The notes below the pieces were generated by a model. That model did no database searches and was not told the origin of the DNA. It saw only the letters and a list, made by a program, of their open reading frames with translations. A program made the position numbers and the translations under genes. Below, one piece after another: positions 1 through 17,028 of a DNA stretch of 64,000 nucleotides (positions within the stretch are counted from its first letter, which is position 1; every line of letters starts with the position of its first letter). Origin of the DNA: Inonotus obliquus (Eukaryota; Basidiomycota; Agaricomycetes; Hymenochaetales; Hymenochaetaceae); contig JAJHTX010000001.1 of NCBI GenBank assembly GCA_032164295.1, positions 1,364,001 to 1,428,000 on the forward strand, read 5' to 3'.

Positions 1-810
1 ATTAGCTCTCCTGGCTCTCTCAGGAAGATAGATTATAAATATATATTAGTCATTTATTAGTAATTGAGGTTAGTCATAAGTAGATTACTATATTTGGACT
101 GTATTTGTCATGCTGTGTCCGCCAAAAGCGGCAAAAATTCCGAGGTCGAAATTTTCAAAATTTCTGACAACCTCACCAGAATGCTGGAAAATGCATGCCA
201 TTTGGCACAAAAAGGGTTCATTCCATTATCGAAGGGTCAGGGGTCCATATTTTTTAATTTTAAAAACATACATATGATTGTAATTATTATTAGAAGAGAT
301 CTATGGGAACCAAATTCGAGTTTGTGTTGTGTGCAGTTAAGAAAGGGTCCAGAGTCACCGGATGAGGCAAGTCAGGGTCGCATCACGCGCGTCACACCTA
401 GTCGAGTTTATACTTTCCCTACCACATGAATGATTGCAGTCCCTAGGAAGCAACTTGAAGAAGTAAAGCCCGTGGTAGATAAAATTAGTAACATCTTGGG
501 TATAGTTATGGGCGTTGTTGATGAGATGATCGAAGGTTGTTGAACACGAAAGCGGTACCATAGTTCCTATGCTGTAACTAGCCAGAACGCTCGGCCGTAT
601 GAATGAATGATGACGGCGGTTTGTGGATGGATAGAATGAAGAGACGCGGAGCTTTTACCGTATCCGGGGACACACGGTCACGCGTACGGATAATAGCTCC
701 TTCACTGGCACTCGCAGACAGAGGGAGTGAATACCTCACATTCTCCTATAAATCCCTCTCCAGTTCCCAAGCAAAATGTCATCTCTTATTTTCCCCTTCC
801 TTGCTTCCCG
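1..810. other. gene-free AT-rich left edge
   Basis: No open frame here resembles a protein and no splice-joined gene could be assembled. The first 300 bases are AT-rich and contain runs reminiscent of decayed mobile DNA, but I found no terminal repeats or target duplications. Bases from about 600 to 810 are the likely promoter and 5' leader of the first acyl-CoA ligase. Confidence 0.5.
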
Positions 811-3465
811 ATGGTTGAGTTCCGCTCGCCAGTCCCTTGTCCTCACATCCCAGACGATTTAACAGCAGCACAGTTCTTGCTCGACTCCCATCACCCTACT
901 CGTCCCATCCGCTCTGGCAATATTCCATGGCTCATAGAAGATAAGACAGGGAGAAAGATTGGTTTTGAAGAGGTTCATATTCTGCTGTAAATTAAGTACA
1001 AAACACTCTAAAGCTATACTTATCCAGCTACGTCTCCGAACTCATGCACTGGCAAATGCGCTACATACTCGATGGGGTGTTGGTACGTTGCGCAATTTGT
1101 CTCTATGCCAGCAGCATGCTCATGCTTCTGTAGGTGAAAACGATGTTGGTGAGTTGCGCGAGGCAAATCCTTTCCTACTGTAACTTACCGCGGGCTAGTC
1201 TGCATCTTCTCGCCGAATCACGTCGGTAAGTCGAGCTTCGGACAAATCGGCCATTGAGCGTTGAATGATTTATCTGAGGTAGATTATCCCGTTGCCATAT
1301 GGGCCTCACATCGGCTTGGTGCCATTGTCTCGTCCGTCTTATCTCTAGATAATCTAATCTCAATGACCGACCTTCTATGTAGATGCGCCAACCCTGCCTA
1401 CACCACCGAAGAATTGGTGCATCAGCTCAAGACCACCAAAGCCTTCGTCCTCGTTTCGCACCCCGGCAGCTTGAGCACGGCCCTTGCAGCATCAAGGCTA
1501 TCTGGATTGGCGGCTGATCATATTTTCCTGATGGACGAGCTTCCAACGCGAAGCCCGATAGAATTCCCGTCGATTTCGGACTTGGTGAATGAAGGACTAT
1601 CAAAGCCTATTTCTTACATTGAGCCAAAACTTTCCCCGGGAGAAAGCAAGAAGAAGCTCGCGTTCCTAAGCTTTTCTAGTGGTACGACAGGAAAGCCAAA
1701 GGTACTTCATTTAGTACTTCGTTATCCTCTTCTGACGCTTTCTCTTCTCTAGGCAGTTGCCATACCCCACTTTAGCGTCGTTGCCAATGTCGTTCAGATG
1801 TGTGCATTCCACAAGGTGAATGAAGATTACACCGAGTGGGACAAACGACGCTTTCGTCCAGGCGATATAGCAGGAGCTGGTAGGCACCATTCGTTCGTCT
1901 CCATTGTGTAAAATAATTAACGGTGAATCAGTTCTTCCGTTCTTTCGTAGGTGATACGGTCCGATTATCGACCCTGAACTGACTGCCCTGCTGTTCAGAC
2001 ATATATGGTTTAGTAGTCAATGTAAGTGGATCGTCAATGGTGCGTAAATAAACCATGACCTTTTGATCTTTCCAGTTGCACTGGCTTCTATTCGCGGGCG
2101 TAAGTGACTATTCTCCGAAACTCGCGTGCCGTGGATTGACATCAGGAGACATGACTAGTTGACTCTCGTTGTTATTCCGAAGTTTAATTTCACCGAATTC
2201 TTAAAAAGTATAGATAGATATAAGATTCAACATCTTTTGTGAGTCGGGCTTTCTTTATCATCCAAAAAGGAGGCTAATCGCGACGGTTCAGGCTTGTTCC
2301 GCCGCAAGTCGTACTACTGTGTAAAGTGGGTTTTCTTGCTTGCTTGGTGTAAAGTCATCCATTCATTATAATTAACTCTAGCATCCGGCTACCAAGAGTT
2401 ACGACCTATCTCACGTTCGATTCTGTATCAGTGGCGCTGCTCCTTTATCAAGAGAATTGACCGAGCAGCTCATCAAGGTCATCCCCAATGCACAGATTGG
2501 CCAAGGGTACGGTGAGTCGGCTGAAAGTTTAGGCCTTATATCATGATCATGATCACTCGCAGTGACGAGATCTTCTCATGGTTTACCGAATGAATCGGAG
2601 TGGATTAACTAATTTCCGGCTTTGCAGGCATGACAGAAACCTGCACAACCGTCACCATGATTCCGATCACCCAGCGAATAGGGACACTAGGCAGTGGAGG
2701 TCAGCTCATGCCGGGGTGCACCGCTCGAGTTGTGAAGACCGATGGATCTCTAGCTGGTCATGATGAGGAGGGTGAATTGCACGTCACTGGACCCCAGATG
2801 GCGCTTAGATACACTAACGATGAGAAAGCGTATGTGGTTTTTCTTACTCTGTCCGTAAATTCCGTGCTGATAAGCGACTAAGTACGCAAGAGACATTTGT
2901 AGACGGCTGGGTTCGAACCGGTGACGAAGTCAAGTTTGCCAGAAATGGGGACATTTTCATTGTCGATCGTTTAAAGGTAAGTAGTTGATTTCGCATATTT
3001 TACTAGTGCCAACTGACAACTGACATTGTGATAGGAAATCCTGAAAGTTCGCGGCTTCCAAGTAGCACCTGCCGAGCTGGAGGGGCATCTACTAGACCAT
3101 CCCGATGTATCCGATGTTTGCGTTGTGGGAATCCCGGAGGAGTACAGTGGCGAAGTGCCCTTAGCTTTCATCGTGCTAGAAGCTAAGGCTGCAGCTCAGG
3201 TGAAGAAGAGTCCTGCAGATACCGAGAGGATTAAGGAATCCATCAAGAAGGTAAGAAATGATCGTGATTTCCAACTATTTTTGTGGGCTGATTTATTGCG
3301 CATCAGCATGTTTCCGATGCGAAGGTCCAGTACAAGTGGTTGAAGGGTGGCGTCGAATTCGTTGATACCATCCCTAAGAATCCTAGCGGGAAGCTATTGC
3401 GACGCCTAATGCGGGACAGGGCGAAGGAACTCGTTGCGAGACGTGGCACAAAGGCGAAACTCTGA
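811..3465 (+). CDS. 4CL-like acyl-CoA synthetase, copy 1, PTS1 (AKL)
   Basis: This ATP-dependent acyl/aryl-CoA ligase of the ANL superfamily first adenylates a carboxylic acid and then transfers it to CoA. Reading the spliced exons gives about 570 residues. Visible motifs are the P-loop SSGTTGKPK (1675-1700), GYGMTET (split at 2511/2629), the TGDE segment (2918-2930), DRLK and the C-terminal catalytic-lysine motif PSGKLLRR (about 3383-3406). The last three codons read AKL, a PTS1 peroxisomal signal, so it probably acts in peroxisomes on a phenylpropanoid or fatty acid; the substrate is not readable. About a dozen short introns interrupt it, including 15-base exons at 1134-1148 and 1932-1946. 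The first intron has a weak GTTCAT donor. No frame breaks were found. A second copy follows 400 bases downstream in the same orientation. Confidence 0.9.
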
Positions 3466-3868
3466 GCTACTAACTCATTCAAACGATTTTTTTGGATTGG
3501 ACTAACGGAAGGATCTGATTTCGGGCGTCGGTCATAGACTTATCTGCAAGCATCTGTATATTGTTTTATGATCCGATTGGATAATACTTGCACGCCGTAC
3601 GGATCATGAGCAGAAGCTACAGCATCCGACACTTCCAGCCTGGGCTCATCTCTACATAGAACAACTTTGGACGCTCTTCAGGTTAATAGTTCTACAGATA
3701 ACTTCCTACAGCAATGTGAAATGAGGATCCTATCCGGAGATTGCCGAGTTGGCTTTACTCACAGGTTGTCATCCAGCTCAGCTTGATACCAATTATAACT
3801 GGTGATAGTCAAGAGCATCCCTCTAAATCATCCCGGGTGAAGTCTGGTTATCCCTTCTCTCCCTCCCT
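3466..3868. other. spacer between tandem ligase genes
   Basis: This 403-base stretch lies between the stop codon of copy 1 and the start codon of copy 2. It should hold the terminator of the first and the promoter of the second. I see no gene in it. Confidence 0.6.
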
Positions 3869-6523
3869 ATGACTGTGTTCCGTTCTCCTATATCTTGCTC
3901 TCCGATTCCAGATGATGTAACGATTTCTCAGTTCATGCTCGATGTCCATCATCCTTCAAGGCCTGTCCGTTCGGGCACTATTCCGTGGCTTATTGAAGAA
4001 AGAACAGGTCGGGTAATCGGATTTGAAGAGGTGAGTTCCCATGGCGCGTCATACTCGAGTGGCATGTGCTGAATTGTTGTCTACTAGATCCGTGCTCGGA
4101 CACACGGACTGGCAAATGCGATGAATATGCGATGGGGAATAGGTAATTGTGTGATAGTCATGCCTATACGCTAAATATCAGGCTCAAACAACACCTAGGC
4201 GAGGACGATGTTGGTCAGTGACAGAGTCTAGACCCTGTTCATTGGTACTCACGCCAAGCTAGTCTGTATCTACTCTCCGAATCACGTCGGTATGTAGGCA
4301 ATGTCACTGCCCGAGCCCGGAGCTTGCTCGCGAACATTTTCATGTTCAAAGATTATCCTATTGCTATTTGGGCTGCTCATAAGCTCGGAGCAACGGTTTC
4401 GTACGTCCCTGGCACTCTTATTTTTTCCTTTTGCTCAATATCAATTCTTCAGATGCGCCAATCCTGCTTATACTGCAGAAGAGCTCGTTTATCAGCTCAC
4501 AACTGCCAAGGCTACCATTCTGATCTCACATCCTGATAGTCTGGATACGGCTCTTGCGGCTTCCCGACGATCTGATTTAGCGGCAGACCATATTTTGTTA
4601 ATAGACGAGCTCAAGTCCAAGAATCCAATTCCGTTTCCTACGCTATCCGGTCTTGTAAAGGAAGGTCTGTCGAAGCCTCAATCCTTCAAGGAACGAAAGC
4701 TCTCGCCAGGCGAAGGAAAAACGAAGCTTGCATTCCTCAGCTTTTCCAGTGGGACAACCGGTAGACCAAAGGTACACATGTAAAAAAGCAGTATATATAG
4801 GCAATCTTTCCTAACATTGCGCTTTAGGCCACTGCCATTTCTCATACTTCTATCATCGCCAATGCTATTCAGCTGTCTGCTGCAAATCGAGTGATCGAAG
4901 ATTATACAACTTGGGATAAACGCCGATTTCGACCAGGGGACGTTGCTCTTGGTGGTAAGCCTCATGTGATTCTTCTTGAATAGATTATATTAAAGAAAGG
5001 ATTTGCAGTCCTTCCGTTCTTTCGTGAGTCCTCACTCAGTCTACGGGATTCTGTTCTTGACCGGTTGTATGATCAGATATCTATGGGTTAACTGTACTTG
5101 TACGAGTCTCATAGATTTGAGTCGGAATAGTGGCTTAGTTGACCTTTCAGTTGAACAGCATCCTATTTATTGGTGTGAGTAGCCATTGTACCCTCTTGAC
5201 ATTCGGTGCAGGTCTTATTGTCTGTTCAAGCTTACAATCGTCGTGATACCCAAGTTCAGCTTCGAGAGATTCTTGAACAGCGTAAATAGATTCAAAATCA
5301 CTCATCTCTTGTGAGTGTGGAATCGAATCTTTCGGCTTCTCTGGGGCTCAACGTTGATTTCCCAAAAGCCTCGTGCCACCCCAAATAGTTTTGCTTTGCA
5401 AGGTAACATGCTCTATCCCCCCTCTGGATTTGGACTGCCTCAGGATTCATATTTTCTGCAGCATCCCGTGACCAAAAAATACGATCTATCACATGTTCGT
5501 TATGTGATAAGCGGTGCTTCTCCGCTGTCGAAAGAACTGACGATGCAGCTCGTGAAGATCTTACCTAATGCTGCAATTGGTCAGGGATACGGTAAGCTGT
5601 ATGGATTGATCGGATTCGTCATGACGAAAATTTCCCTCAACTATGCTCTCCCACAACTTTCTATGACATGGATCTGATATTACATATCCGTAGGAATGAC
5701 AGAGGGAGGGATTTCGATGTTCCCGCTCAATCAACAGATAGGCACTCTTGGTAGCGTCGGTCAACTTAACCCGGGAAATCTGGCCCGAGTTCGTAAGCCT
5801 GACGGAATATTTGCCGGGTACGAAGAGGAAGGCGAATTAGAAGTGAGCGGCCCTCAGATTGCGCTCGGATATACTAATGACGAGAAAGCGTGAGTGTTTC
5901 TGTTCTGTATTTGTTGTTACTAGTGTTTCCTGACGAAGCAGTGTAGAACTCGAGAGACGTTCGTAGATGGTTGGTTGAGAACTGGTGACCAAGTAAGAAT
6001 AGCAAGAAATGGTGATATATTCATCGTTGATCGGTTGAAAGTACGTCTGCTCAGACATATCCAACATCCACTTAACTTATCTTATTCTCCACAGGAAATA
6101 ATCAAAGTTAAAGGCTATCAAGTCGCACCGGCCGAGCTTGAGGGGCACTTGTTAGACCACCGCGACGTAGCAGATGTTTGCGTTGTTGGTGTGCCGGACG
6201 ATTACAGTGGCGAAGTGCCTTTTGCGTTCGTCGTTCTGCAACCACGAGCCTCTGCGAGAGCAAAACGAAATACTGCTGAGGCAGAGAAGATAAGGCAGTC
6301 TATTTTGAAGGTGAATCCACTTTTGAACTTTGCACCTTGTTTGATCTTTCTGACGGATTCTTAGCACGTATCTGATACGAAGATAAGATACAAATGGCTA
6401 GCTGGGGGCGTCGAGTTCGTGGATGAAATCGCGAAAGTCCCCAGTGGCAAGCTTCTTCGTCGCGTTATGCGTGATAAAGCTAAACAGATTGTCGAGAGCA
6501 GAAACATGAAATCAAAGCTCTGA
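3869..6523 (+). CDS. 4CL-like acyl-CoA synthetase, copy 2, PTS1 (SKL)
   Basis: This tandem paralogue of the preceding gene has the same exon plan. It starts [11 protein letters not shown] and carries the P-loop SSGTTGRPK (about 4747-4772), GYGMTEG (joined across the intron near 5591-5694), TGDQ, DRLK and PSGKLLRR near 6439-6462. The C-terminus is the canonical peroxisomal signal SKL (6512-6520). Two 15-base exons at 4199-4213 and 5009-5023 match those of copy 1. The residue after YGMTE differs (G here, T in copy 1). Several residues around the acyl pocket also differ, which suggests diverged substrate preference (inference). The reading frame is intact through all introns. It is probably a duplicated peroxisomal aryl- or fatty acyl-CoA ligase. 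Confidence 0.9.
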
Positions 6524-7468
6524 CTGGTAGAGTTCAACCGCAGGGCCAGAAATAAAGTATTTGTCGTTCGTCGATAATCCTGGCCCCATTGTAACTATTT
6601 CGAGATTATAAAGGGTACATCGATGAAGGCCGATCTGGTGGTGACGTCCAATGGGTCGGGCGTGTACAGACACAATTGCAAAAACGTTTCATTATGCCGA
6701 CCTCGGAAATGAATTCAGCAAACGAATACGAATTACTGAAAGGCCACTCTCCACCTATTCCTTCTTTGATAATTAATGTTTATCAATGTTTAGTGTGAGG
6801 ATGGCGGGTTATGGACTCTCAGTCATTGTTGATAGCTTCGCATCCCTACGAAAACCCATCCTTGGGCACACAATCCAGAGACTAGGATTACGACTGAGAA
6901 AGAAAATAGGTCTAATAATGTCCTGGTTCTGGTTGTTTACGTAACCATTAACCTATAATTGAAAGTCGTACATAGTGGATTCATAATGCACCCTGCACAG
7001 CGCCGAAGTGACGGCTGCGACCAACTAACTCGATTTATTCTAACGACTGAAATGTACATATTTTATCCACTTCCTTCTTGTCAGTGATGTCGCGGCATGC
7101 CAGTGCTCCTTGCTATAGCAACCACAGCTATCCTGCTTGCCATCCATTAATTCCATCTGTGTACTATACACGAATGCGCCATTGCCGCATCTCTTGCATC
7201 CTCTGGGGCATATTGTGAGACATTAATATCTTTCTCTGTCTATTCTTGACTGGCCGGAAAACATTGAGTAATGTGGGTCCTTATACGCCATGGGGATCGG
7301 ATCATGGAAGGATATAAGGATATGGGATATTCGACGACAGAAAACGCTTAGATGTACCCTTTCTCAGATTCCGCTACATTATTTTTGACCTATGTCGCGA
7401 TAGATAAAACTAGAAATAGAAGTGTCTATCCGCCGTAGCAAAATTCTACCTTTAGAGAGAAGAATCAG
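6524..7468. other. intergenic region without recognisable gene
   Basis: About 945 bases lie between the second ligase and the tRNA. All frames are short and unconserved in appearance. I saw no repeats or RNA structure that I could support. Confidence 0.5.
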
Positions 7469-7474
7469 AAAAAA
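7469..7474 (-). terminator. Pol III T-run terminator of tRNA-Arg
   Basis: On the minus strand the tRNA 3' end is followed immediately by six T residues, the usual RNA polymerase III stop signal. Confidence 0.7.
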
Positions 7475-7586
7475 CGACCGAGATCGGACTCGAACCGACA
7501 ACCTTTGGCTCAGACTCATTTTCAATCCTTCGAAGTGAAAACATCACCACCGGAAACCAACGCGATAACCATTTCGCCACACGGCC
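7475..7586 (-). tRNA. tRNA-Arg (anticodon CCG) with 39-base intron
   Basis: On the minus strand a 73-base tRNA can be folded around an intron. The acceptor strand starts GGCCGTG, then U8, D-stem GCGA/UCGC with a GG-containing D-loop, anticodon stem UUGGU/GCCAA with one G-U pair, loop UU-CCG-G, a five-base variable loop, and a T-arm GUCGG-UUCGAGU-CCGAU. The discriminator is G73. The intron of about 39 bases sits after position 37, the standard nuclear tRNA intron site. The acceptor stem has one U-U mismatch (positions 6 and 67). Anticodon CCG would read CGG (Arg). A CTTCGAA loop inside the intron could mimic an Arg-TCG anticodon loop but has no matching stem. Confidence 0.8.
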
Positions 7587-7702
7587 ATCATCATAGGGCA
7601 TTGAATTTACTATTATTACTTTATAAGCCTATAATTTCCAATTATAGAACCCGATAAATATCTTCGGACGGCCCCTACGTTACAGGGCTATTGCAATCGA
7701 CC

Positions 7703-8519
7703 ATGTCTACGAGACGGAGAATTGGTATCAGCACTGCGACGACGGAAGCTGCACGAAGGCAGCTTATGCAACCCGTTCCATGTTGGGAAAAAGTGAGTGT
7801 GCAACTATTCTTTACTGGCTATGTCATAATTGTCGTTCACAGGTTTGGGCGCCATTGCCTGACGCACCTGCGGGGACTTCACTGAAAGTATACAAATGGG
7901 TAAAAACAGATAAGAAACAAGTAAGCTGAGGAGTCTAAAAATGCATCACTAGTGGCTTTCGTTCATTGAGCTCGCCATTCCTCAGAACTTCAGTGACGAC
8001 GAGGAAGAGCCAGATCTACCACTTGCACCTTTGCCTGAACTGGAACAGGAAGCGAATGAGGGTGATGAAGACATGGAACAGGATGACCAGGCGACTTCAG
8101 CAGCGCCTGATTCTGCGTCTCGAGCCGTATCTGAACCTGCTGTTGCCCCGCAAGAACAAGAAGAATCCACTCCAGCCCCTCCGAAGCGACATCCTCTTTC
8201 CATGTCACTTGTACCCGATTCTCCGACACCTACGCCAGAGATAGACGATTCGGCTTTGAACGCGGGGCTTGCCTCTTTAGACCCAGCTGTAAACGATACT
8301 GAAGTAATGGACGAGGTACCAGGAACGTCGTTACAAGTGCCTCTAGAACTCAGCAGCGAGATGAACGCAGACCTTGACATGTCCCAGCTTGGACCTGATG
8401 GAGAACCGTTTGAGAGTGCGGATAATCTGGCGCAGTTGCAGGCTACGGATACGCTGTTGGGAGCAGAGGCGATGGATCAGAGTTCAGACCCCTTCGGTCC
8501 AGCGGAGATACCTCAATGA
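7703..8519 (+). CDS. BCL7-like small acidic nuclear protein
   Basis: Three exons (7703-7792, 7843-7920, 7986-8519) give 233 residues. Residues 1-56 contain a W-E-K-x-W element followed by GTSLKVYKWVKTD. This resembles the N-terminal domain of BCL7 proteins (RWEKKWV ... TSLRIFKWVPV), which are subunits of SWI/SNF chromatin remodellers in animals. The rest is acidic, rich in Pro, Glu, Asp and Ser, and probably disordered. The start was chosen at the ATG giving the short basic N-terminus MSTRRR; the exon junctions keep the BCL7-like block in frame. Role in a fungal SWI/SNF or RSC complex is inferred from the family only. It converges on the CCDC97-like gene downstream. Confidence 0.6.
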
Positions 8520-8808
8520 AGTGGTGCTGTTGCTCAGTCCACCCAGTTGTGTATGAATATCAGACTTTTGTCACGATGCTTTCCAGGCCTGAACGCAGCT
8601 TTGCGCTTCCCATCCTGACTATCAGGGAAGTCAATAATGCAATCTATTCTTCGACCGGTTGGCTCGTCTATCATTCTTCGAAAAGGCGAGTCTGATTTAG
8701 CACTACTGTACAGTACATGTAAGTTAGAATACAGTATACAGAGCTGGCGCCAATGATGTTCTCACAGCATCGGTACGAGATATAGCTAATTACCAGCATG
8801 GAAAACAT

Positions 8809-9692
8809 TCAAACGCCTTCTTCCTCGTCATCAAACCATCGTTCCTCGTCAAGCCTATCATTATCCAAGTCCCATCGATCATTCCAGTCAACGGAGTCGT
8901 AGATGTTGGTCTAGTTGGTAGTCAATCATAGGGTTTGGCGATTTATGAACGTAAACGGAAGCTATCAGAGTGTGACTGACCTCGAGGAGACCATATATAA
9001 AGCGCTCACGGATCAGGCGTTCGAAATTCGCCCTGACCTCCTCAGGAGAATCATCTGGAATATTGCCTCCTGTATTAGTCCCCTCGTCCTCCTCGTCCTC
9101 ACTTTCCTCTTCCTCGGGTATGAACTCTTCGGTAGGACGCCTCCTCGATCGTCGCAGCCGTTCAGCCGCTCTTTCCTCTTCATAATCACCTATGAACCGA
9201 AATGGATACAGCAGAATCGTAAAAATGAGCGTCCCTCGCACCTAAGAGAGACCCCAACTTCCCAACATGCTGCTTCTCCCCATCAAGAAACTGCGATTCC
9301 GCCCACGCTCTTTCATCTTTATTCTGGCGTTCCGCTACTTTACGCCAATCTTGCACATTCCCTTGCCAGAGATCCGACCAAGTATCACGAGCACATTCGA
9401 ATTCGAGTTCTGCAGGTTGGGAACTTGCGTATCTCAGCCGCCTGTTTCGGATTAGAGGAATGGTAGTACGTTGTTTTGGTGTTGTGATAGTTGAAAATGA
9501 AGAGAGTAGTTGTGGAGGGAGACGCTTAAGGTGCTGGTTTTGCTGAAGAAAGGTGACGGGATCTGTCGAGGGAAGAGGTCGATGGTCGTCTCCCAATCGC
9601 AAGTAATCAAGAATTAGCTTGTCGTCAAAGGCAGGAGGTGCATCCGGTGTTCTAGACGTCGATGCTGTAGGCAGAGTACCGTGACCGTTCAT
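8809..9692 (-). CDS. CCDC97-like protein (DUF2052)
   Basis: Three exons on the minus strand (9692-about 9243, 9189-8981, then a last exon ending at 8809) encode about 260 residues. The C-terminal half has an acidic block followed by EEVRANFERLIRERFIYGLL and a tail rich in Asp, Tyr and Trp ending in WFDDEEEGV. This is the arrangement of the coiled-coil domain-containing protein 97 family, which in animals is associated with the spliceosomal SF3b complex. The N-terminal part contains a conserved-looking segment with QNQHLKRLPP. Function in this fungus is inferred from family membership. The gene is convergent with the BCL7-like gene and 158 bases downstream of the next gene on the same strand. 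Confidence 0.75.
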
Positions 9693-9849
9693 GGAAGTCA
9701 AGAACAACTTATGTAGGTCGTAATAAGATAATTATGGCGCATATAGCCACAAAATAAATAAGTGCGTGTATTCATTTTTCTACACATTAATCGGCCTTTT
9801 TTATGTAAATACCAAAATAGTTATCTTCTGTCCAGAAAAAAGGCAGAGA

Positions 9850-10787
9850 TCAATAATGCTCTGGCTGTGGGAAAAGGGGGGACGGGGATGCGTCATTTGG
9901 GGTGTTCTGCTTTGAAGCCTGCGCCTGGTAAATCTGCTCTGGAGTAATGCTGAAGGAATTCTGGCTGTGACTATCGGAAGCAAAACCGCTGCGGCGATTC
10001 AAGTCGTTGCTCGAAGAAACAGATGCGAAAGCTGCTGTGCCAGAAGCGCCGCTTGGAACTCGGGAGCTTCCTGGTCGTGCTACAGCATCGCCCTTGCCTG
10101 CCAAAGAGAGGCCATGGGATGTCAAATAGCCCATAGCCATACGAGTCGCATTCTGGACGTATGAAGCAGGCGTTGCGTCGCCTTCCTGACCGGCTTGGGG
10201 TTGGGCACCTGTAGCATGAATCCTTCCCATGACTTTGTCGAGGATGATCTGTACACGAGTTTGGAAGAATTCCAAGAAGTTTTCTTGTGCAAGCTGGATC
10301 TGTTGGTCGATGTATATCTCGTTTTTGGATAGGAATGGGGCCAGCCATGCATCGTACACGTACAATGATCCCTGAAGATGTCTCAGCGAAGAGCAAGACG
10401 GACAACTCTGGGGAACGAACCTGCAGTTGAGGGAGAGAGATGAACAAAAGGAGAAGTAGCTTCAGCTCCCAATAGAACGGGAACCTACAGGAGTCGTGAG
10501 TTATTTCATGTTTGAGGGTGGCACGAGACAAGAAACCGTCTCACCAACTAATGAGAAACTCGGCAGAATACTCAAAGGCCATCAAAGCCCCAATGACAAT
10601 CCAATATTTTGATAGACGGTCAACATCCGGTTCAGATGCAGGCCGACGCTGTAACGCTTGGAAGGAGCGGAACAGAGGGAGAGCGAAGACGAACCACCCG
10701 CTGAAGTGATATTAGTCGAGAAACTTATTTTGAGGACAAAATCTACGCGTACGCAATAATTCTCGAAAAGAAATGAACGGACACCAT
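9850..10787 (-). CDS. TB2/DP1/HVA22 (REEP/Yop1-like) membrane protein
   Basis: Four exons (10787-10753, 10700-10545, 10484-10421, 10371-9850) join in frame to give 258 residues. The first 125 residues contain hydrophobic hairpins and the family motifs PxxRSFQAL, DxxRLSKYWIVxGAL, SAEFLISWFPFYWELKLLLLLFISLPQ and LYVYDAWLAPFLSKNE. This family shapes tubular endoplasmic reticulum and assists membrane trafficking. The C-terminal half is Ser, Gln and Ala-rich and probably disordered. An ATG encoding MVSVHFFSR was chosen as start because it joins exactly in phase to the first conserved exon. It lies downstream of the ABC transporter on the same strand, with no sign of a shared function. Confidence 0.9.
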
Positions 10788-11009
10788 CGTTTCTTCTGAA
10801 CGTTTGTAGATGAGAGCAGGAACAAGAGTTTGAATAGGAGTTACTCAGACAACTGACCAGCCAGCGACGTGGCTATCGCTTGACTGGACTTGGCGGCACG
10901 TGAATTGATTTTCACCGCTTTTGATTTTGAAATGATTTGACGACCCTGTGGTCATTCTAAAGCTCTATCTATCTATACTAAAGGTACAAACGCGTGCTAA
11001 ATCATGTAT

Positions 11010-16431
<5,422 letters not shown>

Positions 16432-17028
16432 AGACTAGAAGGCGACGAAAGATGTCGTCGTGGCTGTCGTGATGCGAAAGGAGGCACTGGGAAGAATTCA
16501 TGTTTGGCTGAATAATTATGCTCTACATAAACACTAGATAGCCCGAGTCGGCGCAACTTTCGGCACATGGGTGATGGCAAGAAAGACTGACATCATTTTT
16601 TGGGTAACCGGAAGCCGAGGATAGCCGAGAGATTGAGTCCGGTTACGGGTCGGCGACGGTACGGGAGAGGACGGAACAATTGAGTTTTGAGAGAGGAGAT
16701 TGGTTGCATAGCCGGACTATCTGCCTCCGCATATGGGTGGTCAGTTGATGTGGGTCCTCAACCAACTATGTAACTTTTCTTCCGTCTCTCTTTCCCTCTC
16801 TCTCTGTACTATACATATCCTCATCGTATATACTTTCTAGCATTCAACTTTGTCGCTCAGCTCTAGACCGGCGTCCACCTTCCGCCGAAGCGCTCTACTC
16901 ACAAGGTTTGTGCAAGAAATCATCTGCCCTTCTTGCTTCTCTTACTCACCATCACTACATTCAACTCAGCCCACCCTCTCCGTCTTCTTTTCTGCTCCCC
17001 TTCCCTCTCGCCTCTTCCCACCATCGAT
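16432..17028. promoter_or_regulatory. divergent promoter of ABC transporter and Zn2Cys6 factor
   Basis: This 597-base stretch separates two start codons pointing apart. The right half (about 16775-17025) is strongly pyrimidine-rich, as in many fungal 5' leaders. No gene is visible. Specific binding sites were not assigned. Confidence 0.55.

Noticed and set aside
1..600. Decayed transposon at left edge
   Set aside because: AT-rich and frame-free, but I could not find inverted or direct terminal repeats or transposase motifs, so no element is called.
2905..2935. tRNA T-arm-like GGTTCGAACC sequence
   Set aside because: It lies in a coding exon of the ligase (VRTGDE region) and has no matching D-arm or anticodon arm.
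811..3465. First ligase copy as a pseudogene
   Set aside because: The weak GTTCAT donor and many stops in the unspliced frames looked suspicious, but all exons align with copy 2 and splice in frame to an intact AKL end.
7982..8380. 132-codon minus-strand frame opposite the BCL7-like gene
   Set aside because: Ser/Gly-rich shadow of the acidic Pro/Glu coding exon on the plus strand.
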